This document shows positions 19,727 through 28,208 of a stretch of DNA of 64,000 bases, piece after piece (position 1 is the stretch's first letter; every line of letters begins with the position of its first letter). The stretch spans positions 124,001-188,000 of the forward strand of contig NZ_JAAARM010000011.1 in NCBI RefSeq assembly GCF_009908285.1, given 5' to 3'. A program made the position numbers and the translations under genes. The notes under the pieces were generated by a model, which saw nothing but the letters and a program-made list of their open reading frames with translations, was not told where the DNA came from and searched no databases. This DNA comes from Pseudomonas sp. Fl4BN1. GTDB taxonomy: Bacteria; Pseudomonadota; Gammaproteobacteria; Pseudomonadales; Pseudomonadaceae.

Positions 19727-19746
19727 GCGGGCTTTTTCAAGCCCGC
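19727..19746 (-). other. Stem-loop in the clpP-clpX intergenic region
   Basis: GCGGGCTT and AAGCCCGC form an 8-bp stem with a 4-nt loop (GAAA on the coding strand, a stable GNRA tetraloop). There is no T-run after it. It could act as an mRNA processing or stability element between clpP and clpX. Confidence 0.5.
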
Positions 19747-19790
19747 CACTGATCGGAACAACCGACCAAGCCTATTTTGAGCTGCTTATT

Positions 19791-20426
19791 TTAAGCGGGA
19801 CGCTGGTTGATTACTTCATCGATCAACCCGTACTCACGCGCAGCTTCGGCGCTCATGAAATTATCGCGATTGGTATCGCGCTCGATTTCTTCCAGAGTGC
19901 GCCCGCTATGCTTGGCCATCAGCGTGTTGAGACGCTCACGGATGAAAAGGATTTCCTTGGCATGGATTTCGATATCCGACGCCTGACCCTGGAAACCGCC
20001 CAGTGGCTGGTGAATCATCACTCGGGAGTTCGGAAGGCAGAAACGCTTGCCAGGAGCACCGGCCGTCAGCAAGAACGCACCCATGCTACATGCCTGACCA
20101 ATACAGGTGGTTGAAACGTTAGGCTTGATGAACTGCATGGTGTCGTAGATAGACATACCAGCTGTCACCGAGCCGCCCGGGGAGTTGATATAGAGATGGA
20201 TGTCCTTGTCCGGGTTCTCCGCTTCAAGGAACAGCAGTTGCGCACAAATCAGGTTGGCCATGTAGTCTTCTACTGGACCTACCAGAAAGATCACTCGCTC
20301 CTTGAGGAGGCGCGAGTAGATGTCATAGGCGCGCTCGCCACGAGCAGACTGCTCGACAACCATCGGGACCAGGCCGCCTGCGGCCTGGATATCAGAGTTC
20401 TGCTGAATATACGAATTACGGAACAT
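19791..20426 (-). CDS. clpP: ATP-dependent Clp protease proteolytic subunit
   Basis: The 211-residue serine peptidase carries the catalytic Ser114 in [11 protein letters not shown], His139 in RVMIHQP and a downstream Asp in the [10 protein letters not shown] region. The first about 14 residues are the usual propeptide. It assembles as a double heptamer with ClpX or ClpA. It lies between tig and clpX, the classical tig-clpP-clpX order. Confidence 0.98.
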   Translation of the reverse strand: MFRNSYIQQNSDIQAAGGLVPMVVEQSARGERAYDIYSRLLKERVIFLVGPVEDYMANLICAQLLFLEAENPDKDIHLYINSPGGSVTAGMSIYDTMQFIKPNVSTTCIGQACSMGAFLLTAGAPGKRFCLPNSRVMIHQPLGGFQGQASDIEIHAKEILFIRERLNTLMAKHSGRTLEEIERDTNRDNFMSAEAAREYGLIDEVINQRPA

Positions 20427-20465
20427 GCTCTGCAGTCACTCCCAAATAGTCACGTCTTGAATACG

Positions 20466-20493
20466 CATAAGCCAGCGCGAAGGCTGGCTTATG
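20466..20493 (-). terminator. Stem-loop between tig and clpP
   Basis: CATAAGCCAGC and GCTGGCTTATG form an 11-bp stem with a 6-nt loop directly after the tig stop. The T-run is weak, so some readthrough into clpP is likely. Confidence 0.6.
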
Positions 20494-20518
20494 GTGTGTG
20501 CTTCGAACGAGAAGAAAA

Positions 20519-21829
20519 TCAGTCGGCTTGAGGTGCTTCTACCGGCTTGACCGCTTCTTCGTAAGAGACCGATTTGTCGGTCACGCTAGCTTTCTGCAGA
20601 ACAGTATCCACAACTTGCTCTTCCAGCACAACAGAACGGACTTCGCTCAATTGCTGCTCGTTCTTGTAGTACCAGGACACGACCTGCTCAGGCTCTTGGT
20701 AAGCCGAAGCCATTTCCTGGATCAACTCGCGAACACGCGCTTCGTCAGGCTTGAGATCGAACTGCTTAACAACTTCAGCGACGATCAGGCCCAGCACTAC
20801 ACGGCGCTTGGCTTGCTCCTCGAACAGCTCGGCTGGCAGCTGATCAGGCTTGATGTTGCCACCGAACTGCTGAACAGCTTGAACGCGCAGGCGGTTGACT
20901 TCGTTGTCCAGCAGCGCCTTTGGCACTTCGATCGGGTTGGAGGCCAGCAGACCGTCCATCACCTGATTCTTCACTTTAGACTTGATGGCCTGACGCAGCT
21001 CGCGCTCCATGTTCTTGCGAACTTCGGCACGGAAACCTTCCAGACCCGATTCCTTGATGCCGAATTGAGCGAAGAACTCTTCGGTCAGCTCTGGCAGCTT
21101 AGGCTCGGAGACGCTGTTGACGGTAACGGTGAACTCGGCAGCCTTGTTGGCCAGATCCAGGTTCTGATAGTTCTCTGGGAAAGTCAGGTTCAGAACACGT
21201 TCTTCACCAGCTTTGGCGCCGACCAGGCCTTCTTCGAAGCCAGGAATCATACGACCGGAGCCCAGCACCAGCTGAGTACCCTTGGCCGAGCCACCGGCGA
21301 AGACTTCGCCATCGACCTTGCCCACGAAATCGATGTTCAACTGGTCATCGTTTTGTGCTGCGCGATCAGTCACTTCGAAACGTACGTTCTGCTTACGCAG
21401 AATTTCCAGCATGTTGTCCAGGTCAGCATCAGCCACTTCAGCGCTCAGGCGCTCAACAGCGATGTTTTCAAAACCGGCAACCGTGAACTCTGGGAAGACT
21501 TCGAAAGTGGCAACGTATTCCAGATCCTTGCCCTTCTCTAGCACTTTAGGCTCGACCGAAGGAGCACCAGCCGGGTTCAGCTTCTGCTCGACAACTGCCT
21601 CATAGAAGGAAGCCTGGATCACATCGCCCACTGCTTCTTGGCGCGCATCAGCCTCATAACGCTGACGAATCACGCTCATTGGAACCTTGCCAGGACGGAA
21701 GCCGGCAATTTTGGCCTTTTGGGCAGTCTGCTGCAGACGCTTGTTGACCTGGCTCTCAATGCGCTCAGCCGGCACGGTGATGCTCATGCGGCGCTCAAGA
21801 GCAGAAGTATTTTCAACAGAAACTTGCAT
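20519..21829 (-). CDS. tig: Trigger factor (ribosome-associated chaperone and prolyl isomerase)
   Basis: The start [13 protein letters not shown] has GAGGA 7 nt upstream and gives 436 residues, the usual length. The ribosome-binding signature GFRPGKVP is near residues 43-50 (family GFRxGKxP). It is followed by the FKBP-like domain with [16 protein letters not shown] and [11 protein letters not shown], then a helical C-terminal chaperone domain. It binds nascent chains at the ribosome exit tunnel. Confidence 0.97.
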   Translation of the reverse strand: MQVSVENTSALERRMSITVPAERIESQVNKRLQQTAQKAKIAGFRPGKVPMSVIRQRYEADARQEAVGDVIQASFYEAVVEQKLNPAGAPSVEPKVLEKGKDLEYVATFEVFPEFTVAGFENIAVERLSAEVADADLDNMLEILRKQNVRFEVTDRAAQNDDQLNIDFVGKVDGEVFAGGSAKGTQLVLGSGRMIPGFEEGLVGAKAGEERVLNLTFPENYQNLDLANKAAEFTVTVNSVSEPKLPELTEEFFAQFGIKESGLEGFRAEVRKNMERELRQAIKSKVKNQVMDGLLASNPIEVPKALLDNEVNRLRVQAVQQFGGNIKPDQLPAELFEEQAKRRVVLGLIVAEVVKQFDLKPDEARVRELIQEMASAYQEPEQVVSWYYKNEQQLSEVRSVVLEEQVVDTVLQKASVTDKSVSYEEAVKPVEAPQAD

Positions 21830-21959
21830 GGATATTCCTCGTTGCACAGACGTTAGCCGGCCGTTTTCCGACCCCAGAATCAAGGGCATGCATTCTAGTG
21901 GGTCAAACTCAAGAAGTCACCCTACTGGAAACAGGTAAAAAACAGCCGACAATGTGAAG

Positions 21960-22034
21960 GCGGGGACAAAGGATTGAACCTCGCCATGAGAGCAAATACT
22001 ACGAATCAAACCAGGGCCTCTGCACCAACCCCTC
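21960..22034 (-). pseudogene. tRNA-like relic, possibly former tRNA-Pro
   Basis: Read leftward, TGGTGCAGAGG fits the internal A-box pattern and GGTTCAATCC fits the B-box/T-loop pattern at a spacing compatible with a tRNA. The ends (GAGGGGT and TCCCCGC) pair in five of seven acceptor positions. The D-arm does not fold and there is no CCA. It lies past the terminator of the Arg-His-Leu cluster. In E. coli the comparable operon is argX-hisR-leuT-proM, so a decayed tRNA-Pro is plausible. The surrounding 21830-22180 has no protein gene. Confidence 0.35.
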
Positions 22035-22180
22035 TATATATAGAAGGCATCGATCAGCACACCCCCGACAACCACCACCCACCAGCCGGAGCCAAACACT
22101 CTGCGACCAAGGGGCAACCATTTCATCGCCTGGCCAACCCAGCACATACAGCCATGCCAGCGTCGAACCCAGAAACGAAA

Positions 22181-22211
22181 ACGGCGCAGCCCTTTTCAGG
22201 TGCTGCGCCGT
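22181..22211 (-). terminator. Terminator of the tRNA Arg-His-Leu operon
   Basis: ACGGCGCAGC and GCTGCGCCGT form a 10-bp stem with an 11-nt loop; read leftward it is followed by TTTCGTTTC. It lies 26 bp beyond the tRNA-Leu 3' end. Confidence 0.8.
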
Positions 22212-22237
22212 CATCTGCTATTAACTAGCTACTTTAT

Positions 22238-22322
22238 TGGTGCGGACGAAGAGACTCGAACTCTTACACCTTGCGGCGCTGGAACCTAAATCCAGTGTGT
22301 CTACCAATTCCACCACGTCCGC
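22238..22322 (-). tRNA. tRNA-Leu (anticodon TAG)
   Basis: Class II tRNA of 85 nt with encoded CCA. The acceptor 5' strand is GCGGACG. The anticodon loop is TTTAGGT between CTGGA and TCCAG, giving TAG, which reads CUN codons. The long variable arm (GCGCCGCAAGGTGT) and T-loop TTCGAGT are intact. Confidence 0.95.
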
Positions 22323-22342
22323 TTAACAAGCTTTTAAAGCAA

Positions 22343-22369
22343 AGGCGCCAGACTGTTAATCTGGCGCCT
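22343..22369 (-). other. Strong hairpin between tRNA-His and tRNA-Leu
   Basis: AGGCGCCAGA and TCTGGCGCCT form a perfect 10-bp stem with a 7-nt loop in the 57-bp spacer between the two tRNA genes. Read leftward it is followed by TTGCTTT. It may be a processing signal or a partial terminator lowering downstream tRNA-Leu. Confidence 0.6.
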
Positions 22370-22379
22370 CCTTCGAATA

Positions 22380-22456
22380 TGGGGTGGACGATGGGGATCG
22401 AACCCACGACAACAGGAGTCACAATCCTGTGCTCTACCAACTGAGCTACGCCCACC
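22380..22456 (-). tRNA. tRNA-His (anticodon GTG)
   Basis: The anticodon loop TTGTGAC lies between CAGGA and TCCTG, giving GTG. The acceptor stem GTGGGCG pairs with CGTCCAC, and the encoded extra G-1 (22456) can pair with C73, the hallmark of histidine tRNA. CCA is encoded. Confidence 0.96.
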
Positions 22457-22487
22457 ATATTGCGTTACTTGTGCCAAAGCTGCCTAA

Positions 22488-22564
22488 TGGCGCACCCGGC
22501 AGGACTCGAACCTGCGACCATCCGCTTAGAAGGCGGATGCTCTATCCAGCTGAGCTACGGGCGC
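22488..22564 (-). tRNA. tRNA-Arg (anticodon TCT)
   Basis: The sequence runs from GCGCCCGTAGCTCAGCTGG to CGGGTGCGCCA. The anticodon loop CTTCTAA lies between TCCGC and GCGGA, giving TCT, which reads AGA/AGG. CCA is encoded. It is the first gene of the tRNA cluster. Confidence 0.96.
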
Positions 22565-22683
22565 CTTATTAATCTGTATTCTTTAACGATTACAAACTAA
22601 TTGCTTTCAGTCGTTACGAATTAAACATCAACTCTGCCCGACCTTCTTAACCAGTGCTAGGCTGTGCCCGACAAGTGCGACGA

Positions 22684-22712
22684 ATGTTATAGACGGTCCG
22701 TTAGGTCGTCAA
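22684..22712 (-). promoter_or_regulatory. Sigma-70 promoter of the tRNA operon
   Basis: On the minus strand TTGACG (22712-22707) is followed by TATAAC (15-nt spacer) or TAACAT (17-nt spacer). A CG-rich discriminator follows, as in stable-RNA promoters. It lies about 120 bp before tRNA-Arg. The rest of 22565-22844 holds only the folD leader. Confidence 0.6.
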
Positions 22713-22844
22713 CTCTTTTTTGAAAAAAATTCATTTAATTAAAGGGGTTAGGGGAATTTGCAGACCAAGCGCCTTTGCCCTCACGTTCCGACATGCGAGA
22801 ATACGTTCTCTTTTTCTCACCCTCTCGATGGTTAATCACGCGTC

Positions 22845-23699
22845 ATGACTGCACAACTAATCGACGGCAAAGCGATCGCCGCTAGCCTGCGCCAGCAGAT
22901 CGCCAAACGTGTCGCCGAGCGTCGCCAGCAAGGCCTGCGTACTCCGGGCCTCGCGGTGATTCTGGTCGGCAGCGACCCGGCCTCTCAAGTTTATGTCTCG
23001 CACAAGCGTAAAGACTGCGAAGAGGTCGGCTTCCTTTCACAAGCCTATGACTTGCCCGCCAACACCACTCAAGAAGCCCTGGCTGGCTTGATCGATCGCC
23101 TCAACGATGACCCGAACATCGACGGCATCCTGCTGCAACTGCCGCTCCCCGAACATCTGGATGCCTCTCTATTACTAGAGCGCATTCGTCCGGACAAAGA
23201 CGTTGATGGCTTCCATCCTTATAACGTCGGCCGCCTGGCCCAGCGCATCCCCCTGCTACGTCCCTGCACTCCTAAAGGCATCATGGCCCTGCTGGAAAGC
23301 ACCGGGGCCGATCTGTATGGCATGGATGCAGTAGTGGTAGGCGCGTCCAATATCGTCGGTCGCCCGATGGCTATGGAGTTGCTATTGGCCGGCTGCACCG
23401 TGACCGTGACCCATCGCTTCACCAAGGACCTGGCCGGCCATGTCGGCCGCGCCGACCTGGTAGTGGTTGCCGCTGGCAAGCCAGGCCTGGTCAAAGGTGA
23501 ATGGATCAAGGAAGGCGCGATCGTCATCGACGTTGGCATCAATCGCCAGGAAGACGGCAAGCTGGTGGGCGACGTGGTTTATGAAACCGCTCTGCCCCGT
23601 GCTGGCTGGATCACCCCGGTGCCTGGTGGCGTCGGCCCCATGACCCGTGCCTGCCTCCTGGAAAACACCCTGTACGCTGCCGAATCACTGCACGACTAA
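22845..23699 (+). CDS. folD: Bifunctional methylenetetrahydrofolate dehydrogenase / methenyltetrahydrofolate cyclohydrolase
   Basis: The 284-residue enzyme carries the FolD motifs: [13 protein letters not shown] (Tyr and the catalytic Lys around 50-56), the PLPEHLD loop, [12 protein letters not shown] for NADP binding near 164-175, and the closing [12 protein letters not shown]. It interconverts methylene-, methenyl- and formyl-tetrahydrofolate for purine and methionine synthesis. It is divergent from the tRNA cluster and followed by its own terminator. Confidence 0.98.
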   Translation: MTAQLIDGKAIAASLRQQIAKRVAERRQQGLRTPGLAVILVGSDPASQVYVSHKRKDCEEVGFLSQAYDLPANTTQEALAGLIDRLNDDPNIDGILLQLPLPEHLDASLLLERIRPDKDVDGFHPYNVGRLAQRIPLLRPCTPKGIMALLESTGADLYGMDAVVVGASNIVGRPMAMELLLAGCTVTVTHRFTKDLAGHVGRADLVVVAAGKPGLVKGEWIKEGAIVIDVGINRQEDGKLVGDVVYETALPRAGWITPVPGGVGPMTRACLLENTLYAAESLHD

Positions 23700-23718
23700 G
23701 TGCTCGACTGCGTACAAG

Positions 23719-23747
23719 AAAGCCCGCCATTGGCGGGCTTTTTTTAT
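23719..23747 (+). terminator. folD intrinsic terminator
   Basis: AAAGCCCGCC pairs with GGCGGGCTTT around ATT and continues into a run of seven or more T. It lies 20 bp after the folD stop. Confidence 0.92.
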
Positions 23748-23996
23748 TCTGTAATGACACAACACCCCCCCCTCTCTTTATCGCCCCTGACGCTTAGCCT
23801 TCAGATACCCATCTGGCCTATTCTGCCGAAGCCTTGTCACTCGGGGAAAAACCGTGTTTTTTCTTTGTTTTTAAGGGTTTTCGGCTGACCGTCGAAGAAC
23901 AATCGACAGTTCTTCAGCTATATTCATAAAATGTAACGTTTTTCCAAAAAAAGCCCGTTGCAAAACGGCATATCCATTTTTATCGAGTCCGCCCGC

Positions 23997-24935
23997 GTGA
24001 AAATTCGTCTCTCCATTCTCAGCTTGTTGTTTGCTGTGTCCGGCACCTTGATCGCGCATAGCGTCGATGCCAGCGAAACCACCGCGGCGCCAAGAGACAC
24101 TTCACAATTACACATTGCCTCCGGCAGCGCGCTACTGCTGGACCTGCAAACCAACAAAGTCATCTATTCGAGCAACCCGGACGTCGTAGTGCCCATCGCT
24201 TCGGTCACCAAACTGATGACCGCCATGGTGGTACTAGACGCCAAGCTGCCCATGGACCAATACATTTCGGTAAACATCAGTGACACCCCGGAAATGAAGG
24301 GCGTGTTTTCCCGCGTCAAGCTCAACAGTGAGCTGAGCCGCCGGGAAATGCTGCTGATCGCCTTGATGTCCTCGGAGAACCGCGCCGCAGCCAGCCTGGC
24401 CCATCACTACCCAGGGGGCTATGCCACCTTCATTGCCGCAATGAACGCCAAAGCCAAGTCCCTGGGCATGATTCACACACGCTACGTAGAACCTACCGGC
24501 CTCTCGATCCATAACGTTTCCACCGCGCGCGACCTGAGCAAGCTGCTGGTGGCCGCACGCAAATACCCAATGCTGAGCGAGCTGAGCACCACCAAGGAAA
24601 AGACCGTGGCATTCCGCAAACCCAACTACACGTTGGGTTTTCGCAACACCGACCACTTGGTCAACAAGGACAAGTGGGACATCAAGATCACCAAGACCGG
24701 CTTTACCAACCAGGCCGGCCACTGCCTGGTGCTGGTCACCAGCATGGCTAATCGTCCGGTAGCCCTGGTGATTCTCGATGCATTCGGCAAATACACCCAC
24801 TTTGCCGATGCCAGCCGCATCCGCAACTGGGTGGAGACCGGAAAAAGCACGTCGGTACCGGACGTAGCCTTGCGCTACAAGGCCGACAAAAACCTCAAGA
24901 ATCGCCCGACCGGTACCGCTCAAGCGTCCCACTGA
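23997..24935 (+). CDS. pbpG: D-alanyl-D-alanine endopeptidase (penicillin-binding protein 7/8 family)
   Basis: Taken from the GTG at 23997, the protein has 312 residues and opens directly with a signal peptide ([16 protein letters not shown]...). An ATG 13 codons upstream is possible but would bury the signal. The three penicillin-binding motifs are SVTK (Ser69-Lys72), SEN (126-128) and KTG (233-235). PbpG is a low-molecular-weight periplasmic DD-endopeptidase that cuts cross-links between peptidoglycan chains. A strong hairpin follows the stop. Confidence 0.9.
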   Translation: MKIRLSILSLLFAVSGTLIAHSVDASETTAAPRDTSQLHIASGSALLLDLQTNKVIYSSNPDVVVPIASVTKLMTAMVVLDAKLPMDQYISVNISDTPEMKGVFSRVKLNSELSRREMLLIALMSSENRAAASLAHHYPGGYATFIAAMNAKAKSLGMIHTRYVEPTGLSIHNVSTARDLSKLLVAARKYPMLSELSTTKEKTVAFRKPNYTLGFRNTDHLVNKDKWDIKITKTGFTNQAGHCLVLVTSMANRPVALVILDAFGKYTHFADASRIRNWVETGKSTSVPDVALRYKADKNLKNRPTGTAQASH

Positions 24936-24948
24936 TCCGGTTACCCTG

Positions 24949-24980
24949 ACGACAACGGCGCCCTTAGGCGCCGTTGTCGT
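24949..24980. terminator. Bidirectional hairpin between pbpG and the C39-like gene
   Basis: ACGACAACGGCGCC pairs perfectly with GGCGCCGTTGTCGT around CTTA, a 14-bp stem. The T-run on the + strand is short (TTTG). It lies between the convergent 3' ends. Confidence 0.75.
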
Positions 24981-24991
24981 TTGCGAGCAAC

Positions 24992-25669
24992 TCAGTGGCT
25001 GTCAATCGCCTTACTCGCCCTGGCCGCCGCTTGCTCCTGACCCGCCTGAGCCAGCTCGCTGGCTGCGCTCAACCAACGCTGACGATCAACCTTGGCCGGC
25101 AATTGGTTGGGTGCCTGGATCAACACGGCAAAGCTACCGGCACTTTTCCAGGCCGACTCAAACGCGCTGAAGCTCATCAACTGACGGCGACTTTTCGCGC
25201 CGCGCAACAGTACCGTCTGCTTGTCCCGGTTGTATCCGGCCAACACCGCATAACGCGGCTCGGCCCAGAACGTCGAGCCCTCGGTGAACCGTACCAATAC
25301 CGGATAACCTGCGGCGACCTGGGTCAGCAAGGCCGACAGATGATCATCCAAGGGATAGACGACCATACCGTACTCCCGCGCCAGCCTCTGCATGTTCTGC
25401 TGTAGCTGCGCCTCGCCACCCGGCAAGTGCAAAGGCTTGTCCAGCAACCCGGGGGTAATCACGATGCCCTGCTGCGACAACATGCTGGCCAGGGCCCCAG
25501 GGCCACTCTGATACATCTCCCCGCGGAAAAATGGCACGCTGCTGAGCTCCACCCGCTCAGGCAGGCGCTGAATCTCAGGCTGCACGCTGCCAGCGCAACC
25601 GGCCAGGCTCAAGACACAGGCGCTGGCCAGCAACACCGCTCGATATCGAGGAAATACCCGCACCATCAT
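24992..25669 (-). CDS. Peptidase C39-like lipoprotein with replaced catalytic Cys and His
   Basis: The 225-residue protein has a lipoprotein signal ending SLAGC (Cys25). The mature part resembles the bacteriocin-processing C39 fold: SVPFFRGEMYQSGPGALASML at the position where active enzymes have Q-x-x-C-G-P-A-A-L, and PRYAVLAGYNRDKQTVLLRG where they have H-Y-A-V-V-x-G. Here the nucleophile Cys is Ser55 (codon AGT) and the catalytic His is Arg139. A peptidase role is therefore unlikely; peptide or cell-wall binding is an inference. Confidence 0.72.
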   Translation of the reverse strand: MMVRVFPRYRAVLLASACVLSLAGCAGSVQPEIQRLPERVELSSVPFFRGEMYQSGPGALASMLSQQGIVITPGLLDKPLHLPGGEAQLQQNMQRLAREYGMVVYPLDDHLSALLTQVAAGYPVLVRFTEGSTFWAEPRYAVLAGYNRDKQTVLLRGAKSRRQLMSFSAFESAWKSAGSFAVLIQAPNQLPAKVDRQRWLSAASELAQAGQEQAAARASKAIDSH

Positions 25670-25889
25670 TGCTCTCTATTCAGACGCCGGATCACCCTCT
25701 CCCGGCTGGGGCCTTGATCATAGGGTGCTCGTGGACGAGGGTATAGCGTTAGGCCGCAGTTAATTGAAAACCATAGAGCGAAGTATTCGAAGACTCTCGA
25801 CTATTGGTCAATAGCTTGAAACACAGAGGCTACTAGACTGTGCATTGGTAACAGCCGGTGCCCTGGACGGGGCATGAAAGGAGGCACTC

Positions 25890-26060
25890 ATGAGCCTGAC
25901 AACGACCATTGTGATGCTGATCCTGGGCTGGCTGGCAGTAGCTGCCGCGATGCTCTGGGGCGTGTTGCGCATCACTCGCCGCCGTCATCATCAACCCCAG
26001 CAGTCCGCTCCTGACATCAATGCGGAAAAAATTGCCCGGCGCCCAGCCACCGTGCAATGA
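25890..26060 (+). CDS. 56-residue single-pass membrane protein
   Basis: The frame MSLTTTIVMLILGWLAVAAA... has a near-ideal ribosome site (AAAGGAGG, 5 nt before the ATG). A single hydrophobic helix spans about residues 7-27, followed by a basic cytoplasmic stretch (RITRRRHHQ) and a polar tail. A hairpin follows the stop. It is not a recognised family; length and topology resemble small membrane regulators of larger complexes. It is convergent with terC. Confidence 0.65.
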   Translation: MSLTTTIVMLILGWLAVAAAMLWGVLRITRRRHHQPQQSAPDINAEKIARRPATVQ

Positions 26061-26082
26061 ACGCGTTTTTCCCCCAAACAAC

Positions 26083-26117
26083 ACGGCCGCCTGACTCGAA
26101 AGAGTACAGACGGCCGT
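26083..26117. terminator. Terminator between the small membrane protein and terC
   Basis: ACGGCCG (26083-26089) pairs with CGGCCGT (26111-26117), with a secondary CTG/CAG pairing inside the loop. It can serve both convergent genes. Confidence 0.65.
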
Positions 26118-26133
26118 TTGCCATAGCGTTGAA

Positions 26134-26889
26134 TCAGGCGCCGGCCTGATCCGCCTGACGCTTCTGCCGAGCCCTGCGGGCCAACATGTTCAGGCTTTCA
26201 ATGGCCGCCGAGAAAGCCATTGCCGCATACACATAGCCCTTGGGTACATGAGCGCCAAAACCTTCGGCGATCAGGGTCATACCGATCATGATCAGGAAGC
26301 CCAGGGCCAGCATCACCACGGTCGGGTTGTCATTGATGAACTTGGCCAGCGGCTCGGCAGCCAGCAACATCACCAGCACCGACACCACCACGGCAATGAT
26401 CATGATCGGCAAATGCTCGGTCATGCCCACCGCAGTGATAATGCTGTCGATGGAGAAGACCATGTCCAGCATCAGAATCTGGCCGATGGCCGCCGCAAAG
26501 CCGATGCTCACCCCGGAAGTTGCGGATGCAGTCTCTTCAGGCTCTGGATCCATGCTGTGGTGGATTTCCGTGGTGGCTTTCCACACCAGGAACAAGCCGC
26601 CGGCAATCAGGATCATGTCCTTCCAGGAGAAACTCTGTCCCATCACCTCAATCACCGGCTCAGTGAGCTGGACGATGAAGGCAATCGTGCTGAGCAACGC
26701 CAGACGCAGAATCAGCGCCATGCCGATACCGATGCGCCGTGCCTTGGCCCGATGCTTTTCCGGCAATTTGTTGGTGAGGATAGAGATAAAGATCAGGTTA
26801 TCGATGCCAAGCACGATCTCCATCACTATCAGGGTGGCCAGGGCGACCCAGGCGGTGGGGCTGGCAGCGAGCTGTAAAAGGTAATCCAT
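26134..26889 (-). CDS. TerC-family integral membrane protein
   Basis: The 251-residue protein has about seven transmembrane helices. The conserved acidic motifs of the TerC family are present: [16 protein letters not shown] near 23-38 and [17 protein letters not shown] near 140-156. Members are linked to tellurite resistance and, in studied cases, to manganese export during protein secretion. AGGA precedes the ATG by 7 nt. The upstream lipoprotein gene ends only 30 bp away and may be co-transcribed. Confidence 0.9.
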   Translation of the reverse strand: MDYLLQLAASPTAWVALATLIVMEIVLGIDNLIFISILTNKLPEKHRAKARRIGIGMALILRLALLSTIAFIVQLTEPVIEVMGQSFSWKDMILIAGGLFLVWKATTEIHHSMDPEPEETASATSGVSIGFAAAIGQILMLDMVFSIDSIITAVGMTEHLPIMIIAVVVSVLVMLLAAEPLAKFINDNPTVVMLALGFLIMIGMTLIAEGFGAHVPKGYVYAAMAFSAAIESLNMLARRARQKRQADQAGA

Positions 26890-26919
26890 GGGTCAATCCT
26901 GAATCGGTTGTATGAAAGA

Positions 26920-27168
26920 TCAGATTTCCTGGGACGGCGACGCCGGTTTCTCGCTGTCGTCTTGTGGTTTTTCCTTGCCGATCACGCCTTGCGTCGCATC
27001 ACTCAATGCCTGCTCCGCCGCCTTGTGGGTGTCGTCGATGGCCTGCTTGGCCGATTGCGCAGCCTTGTCCAGCGCCTGCTGGGCGCTCTTTTCCGCCTGT
27101 TCGCAACCTGCCAGGGTCAGCATAGACAGGGCCAGCACCGACGCCGCAGCTAAAGATTTGAATGACAT
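26920..27168 (-). CDS. Small alanine/lysine-rich lipoprotein
   Basis: The start MSFKSLAAASVLALS (GAGGA upstream) gives 82 residues. A lipobox LTLAGC ends the signal. The mature part is a highly charged amphipathic helix with repeated A-x-x-A-x-x-A spacing (EKSAQQALDKAAQSAKQAID), so probably a coiled coil in the periplasm, then a Pro/Ser/Asp tail. No function is assignable. It lies just upstream of terC in the same direction. Confidence 0.75.
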   Translation of the reverse strand: MSFKSLAAASVLALSMLTLAGCEQAEKSAQQALDKAAQSAKQAIDDTHKAAEQALSDATQGVIGKEKPQDDSEKPASPSQEI

Positions 27169-27302
27169 GCCGTTTTCCTCGATAGAACGGACAGGGCCAA
27201 GTAAGGCCCCGTCGATAGCGAGGCATTCTAAGGAGGCCAATACTTCAGGAAAATTCGTATTTTTAGCAGTTATACTTCGGTTTTTACGAACTTGTAATCG
27301 CC

Positions 27303-28208
27303 ATGCTCAACTACCGCCAACTGCACTATTTCTGGGTTGTGGCCAAGACCGGCAGCATCGTCCGCGCCTGTGAGCAGCTGAACCTGACGCCACAAACCAT
27401 CAGCGGACAGATCAGCCTGCTGGAGCAAACCTATGGCATCGAGTTGTTTCGCCGAGTCGGACGCCAGCTGGAATTGACCGAAGCCGGGCGCCAAGCCCTG
27501 CCCTACGCCGAGCAGATGTTCCAGCTCGGCGGCGAACTGGAAGCCATGCTCCGGGCCCGCCCCGATGAACAGCAGATCCAGTTCCGCGTCGGTGTGGCGG
27601 ACGTGGTACCCAAATCCATCGTCTACCGCCTGATCGCCCCGACCATGGAACTCAGCGAGCCTATCCGCCTGACCTGCCGTGAAGACAAACTCGAACGCTT
27701 GCTGGCGGACCTGGCCATCCAACGCCTGGACCTGGTGATCTCCGACAGCCCGATGCCCACGCACCTGGACATCAAGGGCTATAGCCAGAAACTCGGAGAA
27801 TGCGGGATCAGCTTCTTCGCCACCCAGGCCCTGGCCCAAGTGCACGGCGCGGACTTCCCCCGCGGCCTGCACGGCGCACCATTACTGATTCCCGGCCAGG
27901 AAACTGTGGTCCGCAGCCGGCTGTTGCGCTGGTTCGCCGAACAACAGCTGCAGCCGCGAATCATCGGCGAGTTCGATGACAGCGCCCTGATGCAGGCGTT
28001 CGGCCAATCCGGCAGCGGAATCTTTATCGCCCCCAGCGTGATCGCCGACGAAGTCAGGCAACAGTACGGCGTGCAACTGATTGGCCAGACCGACGCCGTG
28101 ACCGAATCGTTCTATGCCATTTCCGTGGAACGCAAGGTCAAGCACCCCGGCATCGTGGCCATCACCGAAGGCGCGCGCCGCGAACTGTTCCCGCCCCTCA
28201 ACCACTGA
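27303..28208 (+). CDS. nhaR: LysR-family transcriptional activator NhaR
   Basis: The 301-residue regulator begins MLNYRQLHYFWVVAKTGSIV, the characteristic NhaR N-terminus, with the HTH at about 17-37. The effector domain includes RVGVADVVPKSIVYRLIAP and GQSGSGIFIAPSVI, both typical of NhaR. NhaR activates the sodium/proton antiporter gene nhaA in E. coli in response to sodium. Here no antiporter gene is adjacent, and the downstream gene is a convergent MFS exporter, so its target must lie elsewhere or differ. Confidence 0.88.
   Translation: MLNYRQLHYFWVVAKTGSIVRACEQLNLTPQTISGQISLLEQTYGIELFRRVGRQLELTEAGRQALPYAEQMFQLGGELEAMLRARPDEQQIQFRVGVADVVPKSIVYRLIAPTMELSEPIRLTCREDKLERLLADLAIQRLDLVISDSPMPTHLDIKGYSQKLGECGISFFATQALAQVHGADFPRGLHGAPLLIPGQETVVRSRLLRWFAEQQLQPRIIGEFDDSALMQAFGQSGSGIFIAPSVIADEVRQQYGVQLIGQTDAVTESFYAISVERKVKHPGIVAITEGARRELFPPLNH

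Noticed and set aside
23765..23773. C-run after the folD terminator as a phase-variable promoter
   Set aside because: It lies more than 200 bp from the next start with no promoter elements around it.
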